DNA from: Nitratidesulfovibrio termitidis HI1
GTDB lineage: Bacteria; Desulfobacterota; Desulfovibrionia; Desulfovibrionales; Desulfovibrionaceae
Assembly (NCBI RefSeq): GCF_000504305.1
Contig: NZ_KI632512.1
Span: 1,858,250-1,922,249, forward strand
Direction: 5' to 3'
DNA length: 64,000 nucleotides
Part shown: piece by piece, positions 52,586-61,460 of the stretch
Layout: each line of letters begins with the position of its first letter
Numbering within the stretch: position 1 is the stretch's first letter
Notes under the pieces: generated by a model
Database searches by the model: none
What the model saw: only the letters and a program-made list of their open reading frames with translations
What the model was told of the DNA's origin: nothing
Position numbers and translations under genes: made by a program

Positions 52586-54178
52586 TTAGTCCTTGCGGTA
52601 CACCACCCACACGTCCAGCCCGTACGGCTTGCCCGTGTAGGATGTCGTAAACTGCACCATTATCGCGCCCTGCACGGACATCCGCAGCCACGAGCGCAGC
52701 AGGAAGCCGCCGGACACCACGCCTTCCAGGCTGTGGCCCACAGGAAACGTGTCGTAATACGGCTCCGGCAGCGTGATACCGCCCCCGTACTGGACGATTC
52801 GCGTGGCCTCCATGTCCGGCGTCGTGATGCCGGCGGAAAAGAAACCGCCGTCGCCGATGATCCCGGTGGTCATGGCCACCCGCATGGCGTACGCGCCGCC
52901 GCCCAGGTCCACCTCGACGCCGCTGGGCCAGTCCGCCGGGGTCCACGCAAAGCGCTCTGCTGCCACCGCGTCCACGATCTCGCCCACGTCCACGGGCGCG
53001 GCGTTCATGGGCGCGTAGTACGCCTTGATGCACTTCACCACCGCGTAATAGGCGGGGTACGTGTCAGGGCCGGTGCCCCCGCCGCCCACGGCGAGGTCGC
53101 CCGTCCCCCCGCCTGTGGCGGGGCCCACGGAATCCGTGGCGGTCTGGATGGCGTCCTGGCCAGTGTTGCCGACGGTGCTGTTCGTGGAATTCAGCAGGCC
53201 GACGTAGTAGTCGTTCCCGTTCTCGCTCCCCTGGAACATGCTGGACGTCAGGTATTTCCTGCCGTCCCCGTTCGGCCCGCCGGAGCCCACACCAGCGCCT
53301 GTGTGGTACCGAAATGTGTGCGTATGCCCCGCTCCAGCGCCTCCGCTCACCTCGTGCGGGTGCGGCCCCACGCTCGACGCGCGCGTGCTGCCCGGCGTCA
53401 CCGTCGGGTCGCCGCCCTTGCCCATGTCCGCGCCGCGCGTAAAGCGCAGCCGCAGGTCCGGCAGCACGGCGGACGGGGCCGTGGGGCTGCCCGTCAGGTA
53501 CGTGACCAGGTCCGGGTAGGCCGCCCGCGTCACCGTCTGCCCGGCGCACACCAGATACCCCGGCGGCACCCTGTCCACCGGGAATTCCGCCAGGCTTCCG
53601 ATGGGCACGTAGGCCATCATGCCGCCCGTCTGCGCGATCAGCTCATCCACTATGGACTGCACCTGGTCTCCGCAGGCGCAGGCCTGCGTTGCGCACGCGC
53701 AGGCCTGCTCGGCGCACTCGCACGCCTGGTCCGCACACTCGCATGCGTCCTCGCGCGCCTTCAGTAGTTCCTGAACGATGCCGCCGGGACCATAGGATCC
53801 GTCCGGCGGCATCAGCAGCGCCCGCCCCATTTCCTCGGTCAGCTCCTGGGTGATGGCCACCACCTTGTCGAAGTCCGTTTCCACGGTACGGCTGGGAAAC
53901 TTCCCCCCCTCCGGATATTCGGTCTCCTGGGTGCGCGTGGTGTGGCGGCGGATCACCAGATGCAGCCCCAGCGGCGGCGGCTGTTCGAAAACAACCGTGC
54001 CTCCGGCCTGCTGCTGCGCGCCGAAGACCGCGTAGCCGGATGTAATGAACGTCTCCGCGCCGCCTGGGCTCACCGTGCTCACGACCAGGTGCGCCGGGTC
54101 GAAGAAAAAGAACGGCACGGGAAACGTCGTTCCCCCCGTCGTGTCGTACACCACCTTCACGTCCTGCCCGGTAATCAT
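52586..54178 (-). CDS. Phage tail fiber with T7-type N-terminus, Cys-heptad segment and collar domain
   Basis: A 530-residue fiber. Residues 1-120 resemble the virion-attachment domain of T7 gp17 (VKVVYDTTGGTTFPVPFFFF ... RTVETDFDKVVAITQEL). Residues 145-171 hold four consecutive heptads each with two cysteines (ACECADQ, ACECAEQ, ACACATQ, ACACGDQ). A phage collar domain (VPPGYLVCAGQTVTRAAYPD) follows at about 190-260, then a Gly/Thr-rich shaft with HPHEVSGGAGAGHTHTF, and the shared C-terminal domain (from about 410). The ATG overlaps the preceding stop by four bases. It should bind the host surface. Confidence 0.85.
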   Translation of the reverse strand: MITGQDVKVVYDTTGGTTFPVPFFFFDPAHLVVSTVSPGGAETFITSGYAVFGAQQQAGGTVVFEQPPPLGLHLVIRRHTTRTQETEYPEGGKFPSRTVETDFDKVVAITQELTEEMGRALLMPPDGSYGPGGIVQELLKAREDACECADQACECAEQACACATQACACGDQVQSIVDELIAQTGGMMAYVPIGSLAEFPVDRVPPGYLVCAGQTVTRAAYPDLVTYLTGSPTAPSAVLPDLRLRFTRGADMGKGGDPTVTPGSTRASSVGPHPHEVSGGAGAGHTHTFRYHTGAGVGSGGPNGDGRKYLTSSMFQGSENGNDYYVGLLNSTNSTVGNTGQDAIQTATDSVGPATGGGTGDLAVGGGGTGPDTYPAYYAVVKCIKAYYAPMNAAPVDVGEIVDAVAAERFAWTPADWPSGVEVDLGGGAYAMRVAMTTGIIGDGGFFSAGITTPDMEATRIVQYGGGITLPEPYYDTFPVGHSLEGVVSGGFLLRSWLRMSVQGAIMVQFTTSYTGKPYGLDVWVVYRKD

Positions 54179-57100
54179 CTGAAACCGCCTCCGCGCCGCA
54201 CCACCTTGCTGGGCGTCAGGTCAACCGGCCCCAGTTGCAGGTACGTCTGGTTGTATTCTTCCCGCAGCTTCCTTTCCGACCTGGCCAGCGTGCCCGGCGA
54301 AAGTGCCTCGCGGATGTGGAACAGCAGCAGGTAGTCCAGTGCCCCGCGCGTGTACCACAGGTTGATGAAGGGCGTGTTGTTGATGCCAAGCCGCAGCGCG
54401 TCCTCCCCGGCCCCCTCGAATTCGCCCCGCACCAGTTGCCCGGAGATGGGCAGTACCTGCGAGGCCAGCGTGGGCAGCGGCCCCAGCAGGGCGCTGGCGG
54501 CCTCGGAGCCAAACCGGTTCTTCACGCCCAGGAAGTAGTCACCAAAGATGCCCAACCCGCCGGACTGCACGGCAGCAGCCATCCACGTTTCCGGCTTCAT
54601 GGGGTCACGGGGCTGTCGCCCCTTGGCCAGGTCCTTGGCGGTCATGGCCACGTAGCCCATGAGTACCGACCCGGCCACGGCGTGCACCATGCCCGGCATG
54701 TCGGCCAGGATGCGTTGCTCGTGCCCGGCCTGCTGCCAGCGCATTTCCCGCAGAAAGCGCTGGCCGTACACCGCGCTGAACGACTTGAACTGAAGGACGC
54801 TGCGCAGTACTTCGCCCACCACTGTGCCGGGCCGCGTGCCCTGGTACATCAGCGCCCGCGTCTTCTCGTCCGGCTCCAGCACGGCGTACCGAGTCTCGTC
54901 GGCGTAATAGCCCATCACGTCGGTGACCAGGTCACGCCGCAGCCGGTCCAGTTCCCGCGCCCTTCCGGCCTCCCATGTGGCCACCGCATCGGCATGCTTG
55001 GCTTTGGCTTTCTCCACACGAATAGCGAAGTCTTCAGCCTTTTCTTTATTGAGCCGCTCCGGTTCGACGTACTTAGGCTGCTTCCCTTTCCACTCTACGG
55101 TAGACTTCGTATGTCTTTCCTTGGCCCTCTCTACTCGCGTGGCAAACCGTTCATCGCTTTCATCATCACGCCGTATTGGCTCCTCGTACTTCGGCTCCCG
55201 ACCTTCCCACTTCTTCGTGGCCTCGCCGTATCGTTTCTTAGCGCTCTCCACACGAGCCAAAAACTCACCATCGCTTTCCGTTCTTAGGGATGGCTCCACA
55301 TAATGCGGTCGCCCAGAGTCAGAATAGGATTCGCGCAGCAGGTGCTCCACGTCGGCGTCCCCCAGGTCGAACGCCCGTTCGGGCACCACGTAGTGCCTCC
55401 CGTCAGGACCAACCTGCACCAGACGGCGCATCAGGTCCCAACGGTCCTCCAGGCCATGCCTGCGCAGGCTCGCGGCCATGTGCTCGTCCAACTCGCGGAA
55501 TGGCGTCTCCGCGTGTTCCGCCAGCCGGTTGGACAGATAGTGCGTGTAGGCGGCCTTGTGCCCCTCGGTCCACGCATCCAGGCCGGAGTACCGGAAGAAC
55601 GTGTTCATCCAGCGGCTCATGCCCCCACCGGGGTCGCCTTCCAGCATGCCGAAACGATCATGCAGGTCCCGCAGAAAGCCTTCCGAATACACCCCAAGCG
55701 CCCGGCCCAGTTCCTTCTGCTCCGGGCTAGCAAGGCGTTCCAGCCGCATGTCGAACGCCAGCCGCCACGCGGACAGCAGGTTCTCGCCATTGTGGCGCAG
55801 GTTCGCGGCCTTCACGAACACGTCAGCGAACGCGGAAAGCACCGCCCCCCCCAGCTTGGCCATGCTGATGACGCCCCGCGCCCCGGCGGCCATCCTGGCC
55901 ATGTTCACGTTGACGGGGCTGCTCGACTCGCCGGACAGCGCCTTGTAGTAATTGGCAAGCCGCCCGTGGCCGTCGCCGGTCCAGGCTTTTTGAATCTTGG
56001 AAATCTCGGCCCCCCGCACGCCCGCCAGGGTGCTTTCCAGCGTGGCCCGTGCCCGCGCGGCTGCCGCATCGTCTCCGCGTCCGGCGGCATCGGCGTATTC
56101 CGCCTCCACTCTTTCCAGCTTCCGCGCGGTGTCCCCCCCGACCGCCTGACGGATGGCCTCCGCCGGAGCCTCGCGCAGCCTGCGTATCTCGGCCTCCAGC
56201 AGCGATCCGATCATGGCTTCGGGATTGGGGCCGAACGTCTCCATCAGGGCCAGCTTGCGCGCTCCCGCGCTCAACTGCCCCAGCACGGCGTCGCCGATGT
56301 GCCCCCGTCCATATTCCCGATGGTACTCAATGGCCGCGTCCGCATCGCGGAAGTGCAGCACCCGCTCCTTCTCCATCCCCCGCGCGATGGAGCCGGGCCG
56401 CCGAAACATTATCCCCTGCTCACGAAGCGTGAGTTTACGATCGCGACCAGTGACAATCGTTGTCCAAATTTCCGCTAACGCCGTACGGCGCTGCATTCCC
56501 AATACATAATCTCGATTCTCTTCCCATTTTACTATGGCACGCTTATGCTCGCCTTCTTCCACCGCCACGCGTGATGTGTAATCCTCATCGCTCTCGCCAC
56601 GTCGTGCCGGTTCTTTATACTCCGGCTTCCTATCGTTCCATGCGGTCAAGGATTCGGAGTGGCGCACCTTTGCCCTTTCAACGCGTGCGTCAAACGCATC
56701 ATCGCTTTCCCATGCCCTACGTTTCGGCAGTTCATATTTCGGCTTCCTTTCTTCCCATTTCTTCACTGCTAAGGCATGCCGCGTTTTAGCATCTTCCACA
56801 CGTACAGCAAAATGTTCGTCGCTTTCCCCCTTTCGCTTCGGCACATTGTATTCCGGAGCGCCTTGGCGCCAGTCGTTGCCCAACTCCCCCCCGAGGCTCC
56901 GCTCCCAATCCAGGCGGGGCAGCATGTGCTCAATCCACGCCGTCTCTCCCGCCGCCAGCAGCTTGGCCGCGTCGTGCGACTGCGGGGCGTATCCATCCAG
57001 CCGCCCGATGTTGGCCCCGGCCTCGTTCAGGCGCTGACGGTTCCTTTCCAGCCAGGATGAGAAAACGTCGGCCACCTGGCGGGCGGTCCCGTCGCCGGTG

Positions 57101-57588
57101 GCTCCGGGTTGCAGCATCTCCCGCAACACCTGCTCGCCGAAAGCCCGGTCGCCCCGCAGCAGTTCGGCGGCACCCTCGATACGATCCAGGTCCCGCGCCA
57201 CGCCCCCGGAATATTCCTTCATGATGCCCGCGAATCTCGCGCTGGCGGACTTCCGGCTGCCCGCGAACCGCTGATGCGACCCCACCAGCAGCGCAGTCAT
57301 GCCGTCCAGGAACGTTGCCCCGTCCTGACGCATGGCGGCCAGTGAATCCTCCAGCGCATCGCGCCGCAGAATGGTAATGGCGGCCTGACGGCGCCGCATG
57401 GCTGCCTCCACCCTAGACGCCTCCGCGCGGTCCATGATGCGCCGCGCCAGTTGCGCCTCGCGCGAAACGACGCCACTGGGCATTTCCTCCCGTGCGTCCT
57501 CCAGCATGCCGTCCACCAGGCGGGTGGCTTCGTCCGGCATCGCCCCGGCGTTTACCGCCGCCCGCACGCAATCGTCACGGCTGGCCAT
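54175..57588 (-). CDS. Large internal virion protein with two repeat insertions
   Basis: A 1137-residue protein in the position of T7 gp16, presumably ejected with the DNA. It is mostly helical; the C-terminal part has hydrophobic stretches (VAGSVLMGYVAMTA near 971-984, GGLGIFGDYFLG near 1010-1021). Residues 244-358 and 760-875 are each three tandem copies of a 38-39 residue unit (x-P-K-Y-x-x-P-x-R-R ... ESDE-x-F-x-x-RVE-x-AK-x-RH ... KWE-x-R). The DNA of both blocks has about 52-53% GC against about 67% around them. Function of the repeats is unknown. The ATG overlaps the preceding stop by one base. Confidence 0.8.
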   Translation of the reverse strand: MASRDDCVRAAVNAGAMPDEATRLVDGMLEDAREEMPSGVVSREAQLARRIMDRAEASRVEAAMRRRQAAITILRRDALEDSLAAMRQDGATFLDGMTALLVGSHQRFAGSRKSASARFAGIMKEYSGGVARDLDRIEGAAELLRGDRAFGEQVLREMLQPGATGDGTARQVADVFSSWLERNRQRLNEAGANIGRLDGYAPQSHDAAKLLAAGETAWIEHMLPRLDWERSLGGELGNDWRQGAPEYNVPKRKGESDEHFAVRVEDAKTRHALAVKKWEERKPKYELPKRRAWESDDAFDARVERAKVRHSESLTAWNDRKPEYKEPARRGESDEDYTSRVAVEEGEHKRAIVKWEENRDYVLGMQRRTALAEIWTTIVTGRDRKLTLREQGIMFRRPGSIARGMEKERVLHFRDADAAIEYHREYGRGHIGDAVLGQLSAGARKLALMETFGPNPEAMIGSLLEAEIRRLREAPAEAIRQAVGGDTARKLERVEAEYADAAGRGDDAAAARARATLESTLAGVRGAEISKIQKAWTGDGHGRLANYYKALSGESSSPVNVNMARMAAGARGVISMAKLGGAVLSAFADVFVKAANLRHNGENLLSAWRLAFDMRLERLASPEQKELGRALGVYSEGFLRDLHDRFGMLEGDPGGGMSRWMNTFFRYSGLDAWTEGHKAAYTHYLSNRLAEHAETPFRELDEHMAASLRRHGLEDRWDLMRRLVQVGPDGRHYVVPERAFDLGDADVEHLLRESYSDSGRPHYVEPSLRTESDGEFLARVESAKKRYGEATKKWEGREPKYEEPIRRDDESDERFATRVERAKERHTKSTVEWKGKQPKYVEPERLNKEKAEDFAIRVEKAKAKHADAVATWEAGRARELDRLRRDLVTDVMGYYADETRYAVLEPDEKTRALMYQGTRPGTVVGEVLRSVLQFKSFSAVYGQRFLREMRWQQAGHEQRILADMPGMVHAVAGSVLMGYVAMTAKDLAKGRQPRDPMKPETWMAAAVQSGGLGIFGDYFLGVKNRFGSEAASALLGPLPTLASQVLPISGQLVRGEFEGAGEDALRLGINNTPFINLWYTRGALDYLLLFHIREALSPGTLARSERKLREEYNQTYLQLGPVDLTPSKVVRRGGGFR
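54964..55311 (-). repeat. Second triplet of the 38-39 residue low-GC repeat
   Basis: Codes for residues 760-797, 798-836 and 837-875 of the large internal virion protein. Units begin RPHYVEP, EPKYEEP and QPKYVEP and end KKWEGR, VEWKGK and ATWEAG. By hand count 55021-55320 is about 53% GC, versus 67% in the adjoining 55381-55440. Confidence 0.85.
56512..56859 (-). repeat. First triplet of the 38-39 residue low-GC repeat
   Basis: Codes for residues 244-281, 282-320 and 321-358. Units begin APEYNVP, KPKYELP and KPEYKEP and end KKWEER, TAWNDR and VKWEEN. By hand count 56521-56820 is about 52% GC. Low GC continues to about 56405, past the last recognisable unit. Confidence 0.85.
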
Positions 57589-59417
57589 TACACCGCCTCC
57601 AGGATGCAGCCCAACAGTTGCAGGGCCACGTTTTCCAGTTCATCCACTCGCGCCGCGTCCAGGGCGGCCCGCTCAAGTTCGGCCACGGCTTCGGGGTCGG
57701 CCCGCCCCTCGGCGCGCAGCCGCTCCACCTCGGCGTCGCGAAACCGGTTGATTGCCCCGGCGTCTCCTGTTCCTTCGGCATCACGCACTGCCTCGCGGGG
57801 GCTGCTCCAGTCCACGGATGTCTTGCCTTCGGCCTGCCGGTGCGCTATGTTTTCCCTACCAGGCGCGCCTGGTGTGTGCCCCTGCGGACTGCGGCCAGAG
57901 CGATGAGGAAGCTCCCCGCCAGTACCCTCCGGGACGGCGGGAAACCGCCCCGGAGCGGATTCCGCAGGGGTTCTTCTTTGGGAAACCGCCGCGCGTTCGC
58001 GCCCTTCGGGGCGGACATGCATGGTCACCAGCATGCCGCTGCCATCCTCCATCCTGCCCTCGCCGATCACCAACTGTCCGCCGTCTTCGCGCGGTATGAC
58101 CCACGTGCGCCGCCCCTCGGCTGCTCCGTCCACCGGCATGTACTCCCGGACAAGACGCGGCAGGGCCAGCACGTCGTCGCGGGTCACGGGCATGGGGTCA
58201 ACGCCCGCCTCCCCATGCTTCACGATGATCTTCACCAGCCCGTACCCGGACCGCGACCCTGTTTCCGCCTGCAACTCCCGTCCCTGCACACGAATTTCGC
58301 CGTTCACGTCCACCGACGGTCCCCGCGTCACCAGCAGCGGCTCTATGTCCTCCGGCCGCAAGGCAGCCAGCACCTCGTCGGCGGCCTGCTGCGGCGCTGT
58401 CCGCGTGCGCACCTCGTCCAGCACCCTGTCATAGGCATTACGCAGTTGCAGCGCCTCGACAACGGGACGCACGTCGGCCGCATCGCCCCGGCTCACGCGG
58501 GACAGGGCATCCTCGAACACGCGGGCCATCCCGGCCCGATCCTCTCCGTGCAGCGTCCGCCGCAGCAGTTGCGCCATGTCGGAACCGCCCGGCGCATCGG
58601 CCAGGGTTTCCATCGTTTGCCGGGCCAGGCGTTCGGCGGCCTCCCCGTCAAAGCCGCTCTCGCCCAGCAGGCTGGTCAGTTCCTGGCGGTGCGGCTCCAG
58701 GTCGCGCAGCATCCGTTCGCGGCGCATGCCGCTGACCTTGCCCGCCACACCTCCCACGCCGCCGCCAATGGCCGCGCCGAACATCAGGTCCAGGGCAAAA
58801 TCCGACCAGCCCACATCGTCCCCACGCGCTTTCGCGGCGGGCAGAATCAGGGCATCGGCCATGGTGGTGCCTATGGCGGCGTCGGCTGCGCCACGCGCAG
58901 CCCTCACCGCAACGGAAGCGCCCTTGCCACCAGGCCCCACGAAGGGGATGAAATTCACCGGGTCGGGCAGATTCGCCAGCAGCGCCGCGCCAAACCCAAT
59001 GGCCTTGCGCCCCCACGTGTCCGAATTGCGGTCCAGCAACTCCTCCTCATGCCGCCGCCGGTCGTACACCTCGGACAGAATGCGCGCCCGCTGCGGCGTC
59101 ATGTCAGGGCGGTAGTCAATGCCCTTGCGAAACCACTCGCTGCCCCGCCACTCTTCCTCGGACAGCGCGTGCGGATGTTCCACCGGCTCCGGGTCCATGC
59201 CGTCGTCAAGGTACTGTTGCGTGGGGGCAAACGTTCCCGCCTGCACTTCCGCAGCCGTTACCCGCGCTTCCTCCAGCACCATACCAGGCGTCGTGCGCTC
59301 GAACGAATGCCCCATCTGCAAGCCGAAAAACTCCCCCGTACCCAGTCGCGAATTCTCGCGCCACAGGTCGCCCTCCAGGGCATCGGCAGGCTGTAGCTGG
59401 TACTGAAACATCCCCAC
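57588..59417 (-). CDS. Phage internal virion protein with possible PBECR-like nuclease domain
   Basis: A 609-residue protein. The N-terminal half has Gly/Ala-rich hydrophobic segments (AIGFGAALLANLPDPVNFIPFVGPGGKG near 139-166, FGAAIGGGVGGVAGKV near 213-228), typical of ejected membrane-interacting virion proteins. Residues about 388-475 (GYGLVKIIVKHGE ... VTRDDVLALPRLVREY ... GMLVTMHV) resemble the phage Barnase-EndoU-ColicinE5-type (PBECR) nuclease folds found at the end of virion proteins. The C-terminal 130 residues are charged and helical. The stop overlaps the next start by one base. The nuclease assignment is by pattern only. Confidence 0.65.
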   Translation of the reverse strand: MGMFQYQLQPADALEGDLWRENSRLGTGEFFGLQMGHSFERTTPGMVLEEARVTAAEVQAGTFAPTQQYLDDGMDPEPVEHPHALSEEEWRGSEWFRKGIDYRPDMTPQRARILSEVYDRRRHEEELLDRNSDTWGRKAIGFGAALLANLPDPVNFIPFVGPGGKGASVAVRAARGAADAAIGTTMADALILPAAKARGDDVGWSDFALDLMFGAAIGGGVGGVAGKVSGMRRERMLRDLEPHRQELTSLLGESGFDGEAAERLARQTMETLADAPGGSDMAQLLRRTLHGEDRAGMARVFEDALSRVSRGDAADVRPVVEALQLRNAYDRVLDEVRTRTAPQQAADEVLAALRPEDIEPLLVTRGPSVDVNGEIRVQGRELQAETGSRSGYGLVKIIVKHGEAGVDPMPVTRDDVLALPRLVREYMPVDGAAEGRRTWVIPREDGGQLVIGEGRMEDGSGMLVTMHVRPEGRERAAVSQRRTPAESAPGRFPAVPEGTGGELPHRSGRSPQGHTPGAPGRENIAHRQAEGKTSVDWSSPREAVRDAEGTGDAGAINRFRDAEVERLRAEGRADPEAVAELERAALDAARVDELENVALQLLGCILEAV

Positions 59418-59424
59418 TCCTCGT

Positions 59425-61452
59425 CTAGCGCATGGTTCGCGGACCGTTCCCGGCCCCGGCCTTGCCGCTGCCCGTTCCGGCCAGCTTCTCCTGGGCCAGC
59501 TCCAGCACTTCCCCGGCCGTCAGGCGGAACATGTTGCCCCGCGCATCCGCCACCGGGGCCTGTGCCACAGGGTCCACCAACACAAAGCCCTCGCCGTCCG
59601 GGGCGTTCACCCACACCGCATCGCGCCGCAGAAACGCCAGGTGGTCCGCCCGGTCGAAGTCGTCGCGGTACCGCCGGTCCCGCAGGAACTCCTCCAGCCT
59701 CGGCCCCAGGGCAGCCTCCAGTCCACGCTCCATGTCGCGTCCGCTGGCCTTGCCGGGGTCGAACACCAGCGAAAAGCGTCCGTCCACCAGCGGCTGAAAC
59801 GTCCCGTCCAGCGCTCGCGCGGCGGCCTCCGCATCCCCGCCGTTCATCCGGACCAGGTTGCCCAGGGTCTTCTCCATCTGGCGCAGTCCATTCTGGATGC
59901 TGACGTTGCCCGGCATGGCCTTCCGCGCCGCCGTGGCATAGGCCCGGTACACGGCGGACGTTCCCACCGCCTCGCGCGTCAGTTCCTTGGCCTTGTCCAG
60001 GGCGGGCAGTTCCTCGGGCTTGGCGACCGCCGCCGTCACCACCGCCTTCAGGTTGGCCACGTTCCTGGGGTCGGCCATGGCCGCAGTCACCGCCACCTGT
60101 TCGGCGGGGGTTATGCCCGCTTCTGCCGCAACCTTTCCGGCATGGCGGCCATAGGGCAGCAACACGTCCTGCCACAGGGTGATGCGCGTTGTGGCGTCCC
60201 CTTCGGCCCACTTACCGGCCAGCGTGGCCGCCTCGTCGTCAGTCAGCACGCGTCGTGCCCCTGCGGGCAGACCGTTGTTCTCCTGCAAGGCCAGACGGCT
60301 TTCCGCCTGTCCTTCCGGCGTCTCGCCCCCCGCCAACCCGGCAACGGCCGCCGCAGGGTCTTTCCGAAACAGCCGCAGCCTGGCGTCGTAAATCTTGGCC
60401 CGCACCTCGCGTTCCTCGGCCAGCGTCCGCCATGCCGTGGGGTCTTTGGTGTCCGACAGCTTCCCGTCGATGTCCGTAATCGTCTTGGCCAGTTCGGGCA
60501 GCGGGCGCGTGCGGGCATCCTGCCCCGCCGCGTAGTTGTTCTCGTACAGTTCCGCCTTGCGCAGCAGGGTTTCCGCCGTCCGTCCCTTGCCCAGCGCGGC
60601 AAAGCGACCAGCCAGGTCTCGCAGGGCAGCCGTTTCCCCGCCGTGCAGGGCCATGTACTCGGCATCCCCGGCTTCCAGCGTCAGTTGCCGGGCGGCCTCG
60701 TTGGCCCGCTCCTCGGCAATGCGGCGTTCATGTTCCCTGTCGGTCTCGTAGCGCTTGCGCGCCCTGGCCTGCTGCTCCTCGGACAAGCCCAGGTCCCCCA
60801 TTTCCCCCAAGGCACGGTCACGGTCCATGGCGTACAGGTTGTCAAAAGCCGTCACACGCAGCTTGTCCTGGGCCAGCCCTAGGCGCACCTTGGCTTCCTC
60901 CGGCCGGTACACGCCCTGCCCGACGGCCAGGGTGAATCCTTCCTCCAACTGCCGGGCCGCATCCCGCCACTGGGTGGGGTTGCGTTCCACCTCGTTGAAC
61001 GCGCCCAGCACGCGCAGGTCGTGCTGGTCCTTTCCGTACAGCTTCAACTGCCGGTGCTCGTGCTGGACAACCTCCCGCAGGCCCTGCGCTTCCCGACCAG
61101 CCGCCCACGCGGAGAATGCCTTCCTGGCTTCCGGGCTCATGCCTTCCGCCCCGCCGATGTCGGCAACCAACTGCTGGTGCCGCGTGCGGAAATCCCGCGT
61201 CACGCCGCGCGCATCGCCGCCCTGGCGCTGCTCCGTTGCCGCCGACATCCACTCGGCCATGGACCCGGCATACTTGTTCTGCGCCTCCACCAGGGCGTCG
61301 TGGTCCAGTTCCTGCTGCCACCGGCCCGCCAGCCTGGTCACGGAATCGCCCAGTTGGCCCAGCGCGGCGGCCACGGCAACGCCGGACCTGTCCGGCGTCA
61401 CGGACAACCGGCCGGACACCGGCTCCGCCATGGGCGCGACGGGTATCTTCAT
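59425..61452 (-). CDS. Phage internal virion protein (gp15-like position)
   Basis: A 675-residue, largely helical, charged protein (for example LGLSEEQQARARKRYETDRE and WQQELDHDALVEAQNKYAGS), with no cysteine-rich or membrane segments. Its position after the gp14-like gene and its size fit T7 gp15, which forms part of the ejection channel. I chose ATG 61452 (MKIPVAP), eight bases after the preceding stop; the upstream extension overlaps that gene. No catalytic motif is recognised. Confidence 0.7.
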   Translation of the reverse strand: MKIPVAPMAEPVSGRLSVTPDRSGVAVAAALGQLGDSVTRLAGRWQQELDHDALVEAQNKYAGSMAEWMSAATEQRQGGDARGVTRDFRTRHQQLVADIGGAEGMSPEARKAFSAWAAGREAQGLREVVQHEHRQLKLYGKDQHDLRVLGAFNEVERNPTQWRDAARQLEEGFTLAVGQGVYRPEEAKVRLGLAQDKLRVTAFDNLYAMDRDRALGEMGDLGLSEEQQARARKRYETDREHERRIAEERANEAARQLTLEAGDAEYMALHGGETAALRDLAGRFAALGKGRTAETLLRKAELYENNYAAGQDARTRPLPELAKTITDIDGKLSDTKDPTAWRTLAEEREVRAKIYDARLRLFRKDPAAAVAGLAGGETPEGQAESRLALQENNGLPAGARRVLTDDEAATLAGKWAEGDATTRITLWQDVLLPYGRHAGKVAAEAGITPAEQVAVTAAMADPRNVANLKAVVTAAVAKPEELPALDKAKELTREAVGTSAVYRAYATAARKAMPGNVSIQNGLRQMEKTLGNLVRMNGGDAEAAARALDGTFQPLVDGRFSLVFDPGKASGRDMERGLEAALGPRLEEFLRDRRYRDDFDRADHLAFLRRDAVWVNAPDGEGFVLVDPVAQAPVADARGNMFRLTAGEVLELAQEKLAGTGSGKAGAGNGPRTMR

Positions 61453-61460
61453 GCGGCCCC

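Noticed and set aside
50412-54178. A diversity-generating retroelement acting on the fiber genes, as in Bordetella phage BPP-1
   Set aside because: No reverse transcriptase and no template/variable repeat pair is present downstream of the fibers; similarity between the two fiber C-termini is at protein level and spread along the domain, not an adenine-specific repeat.
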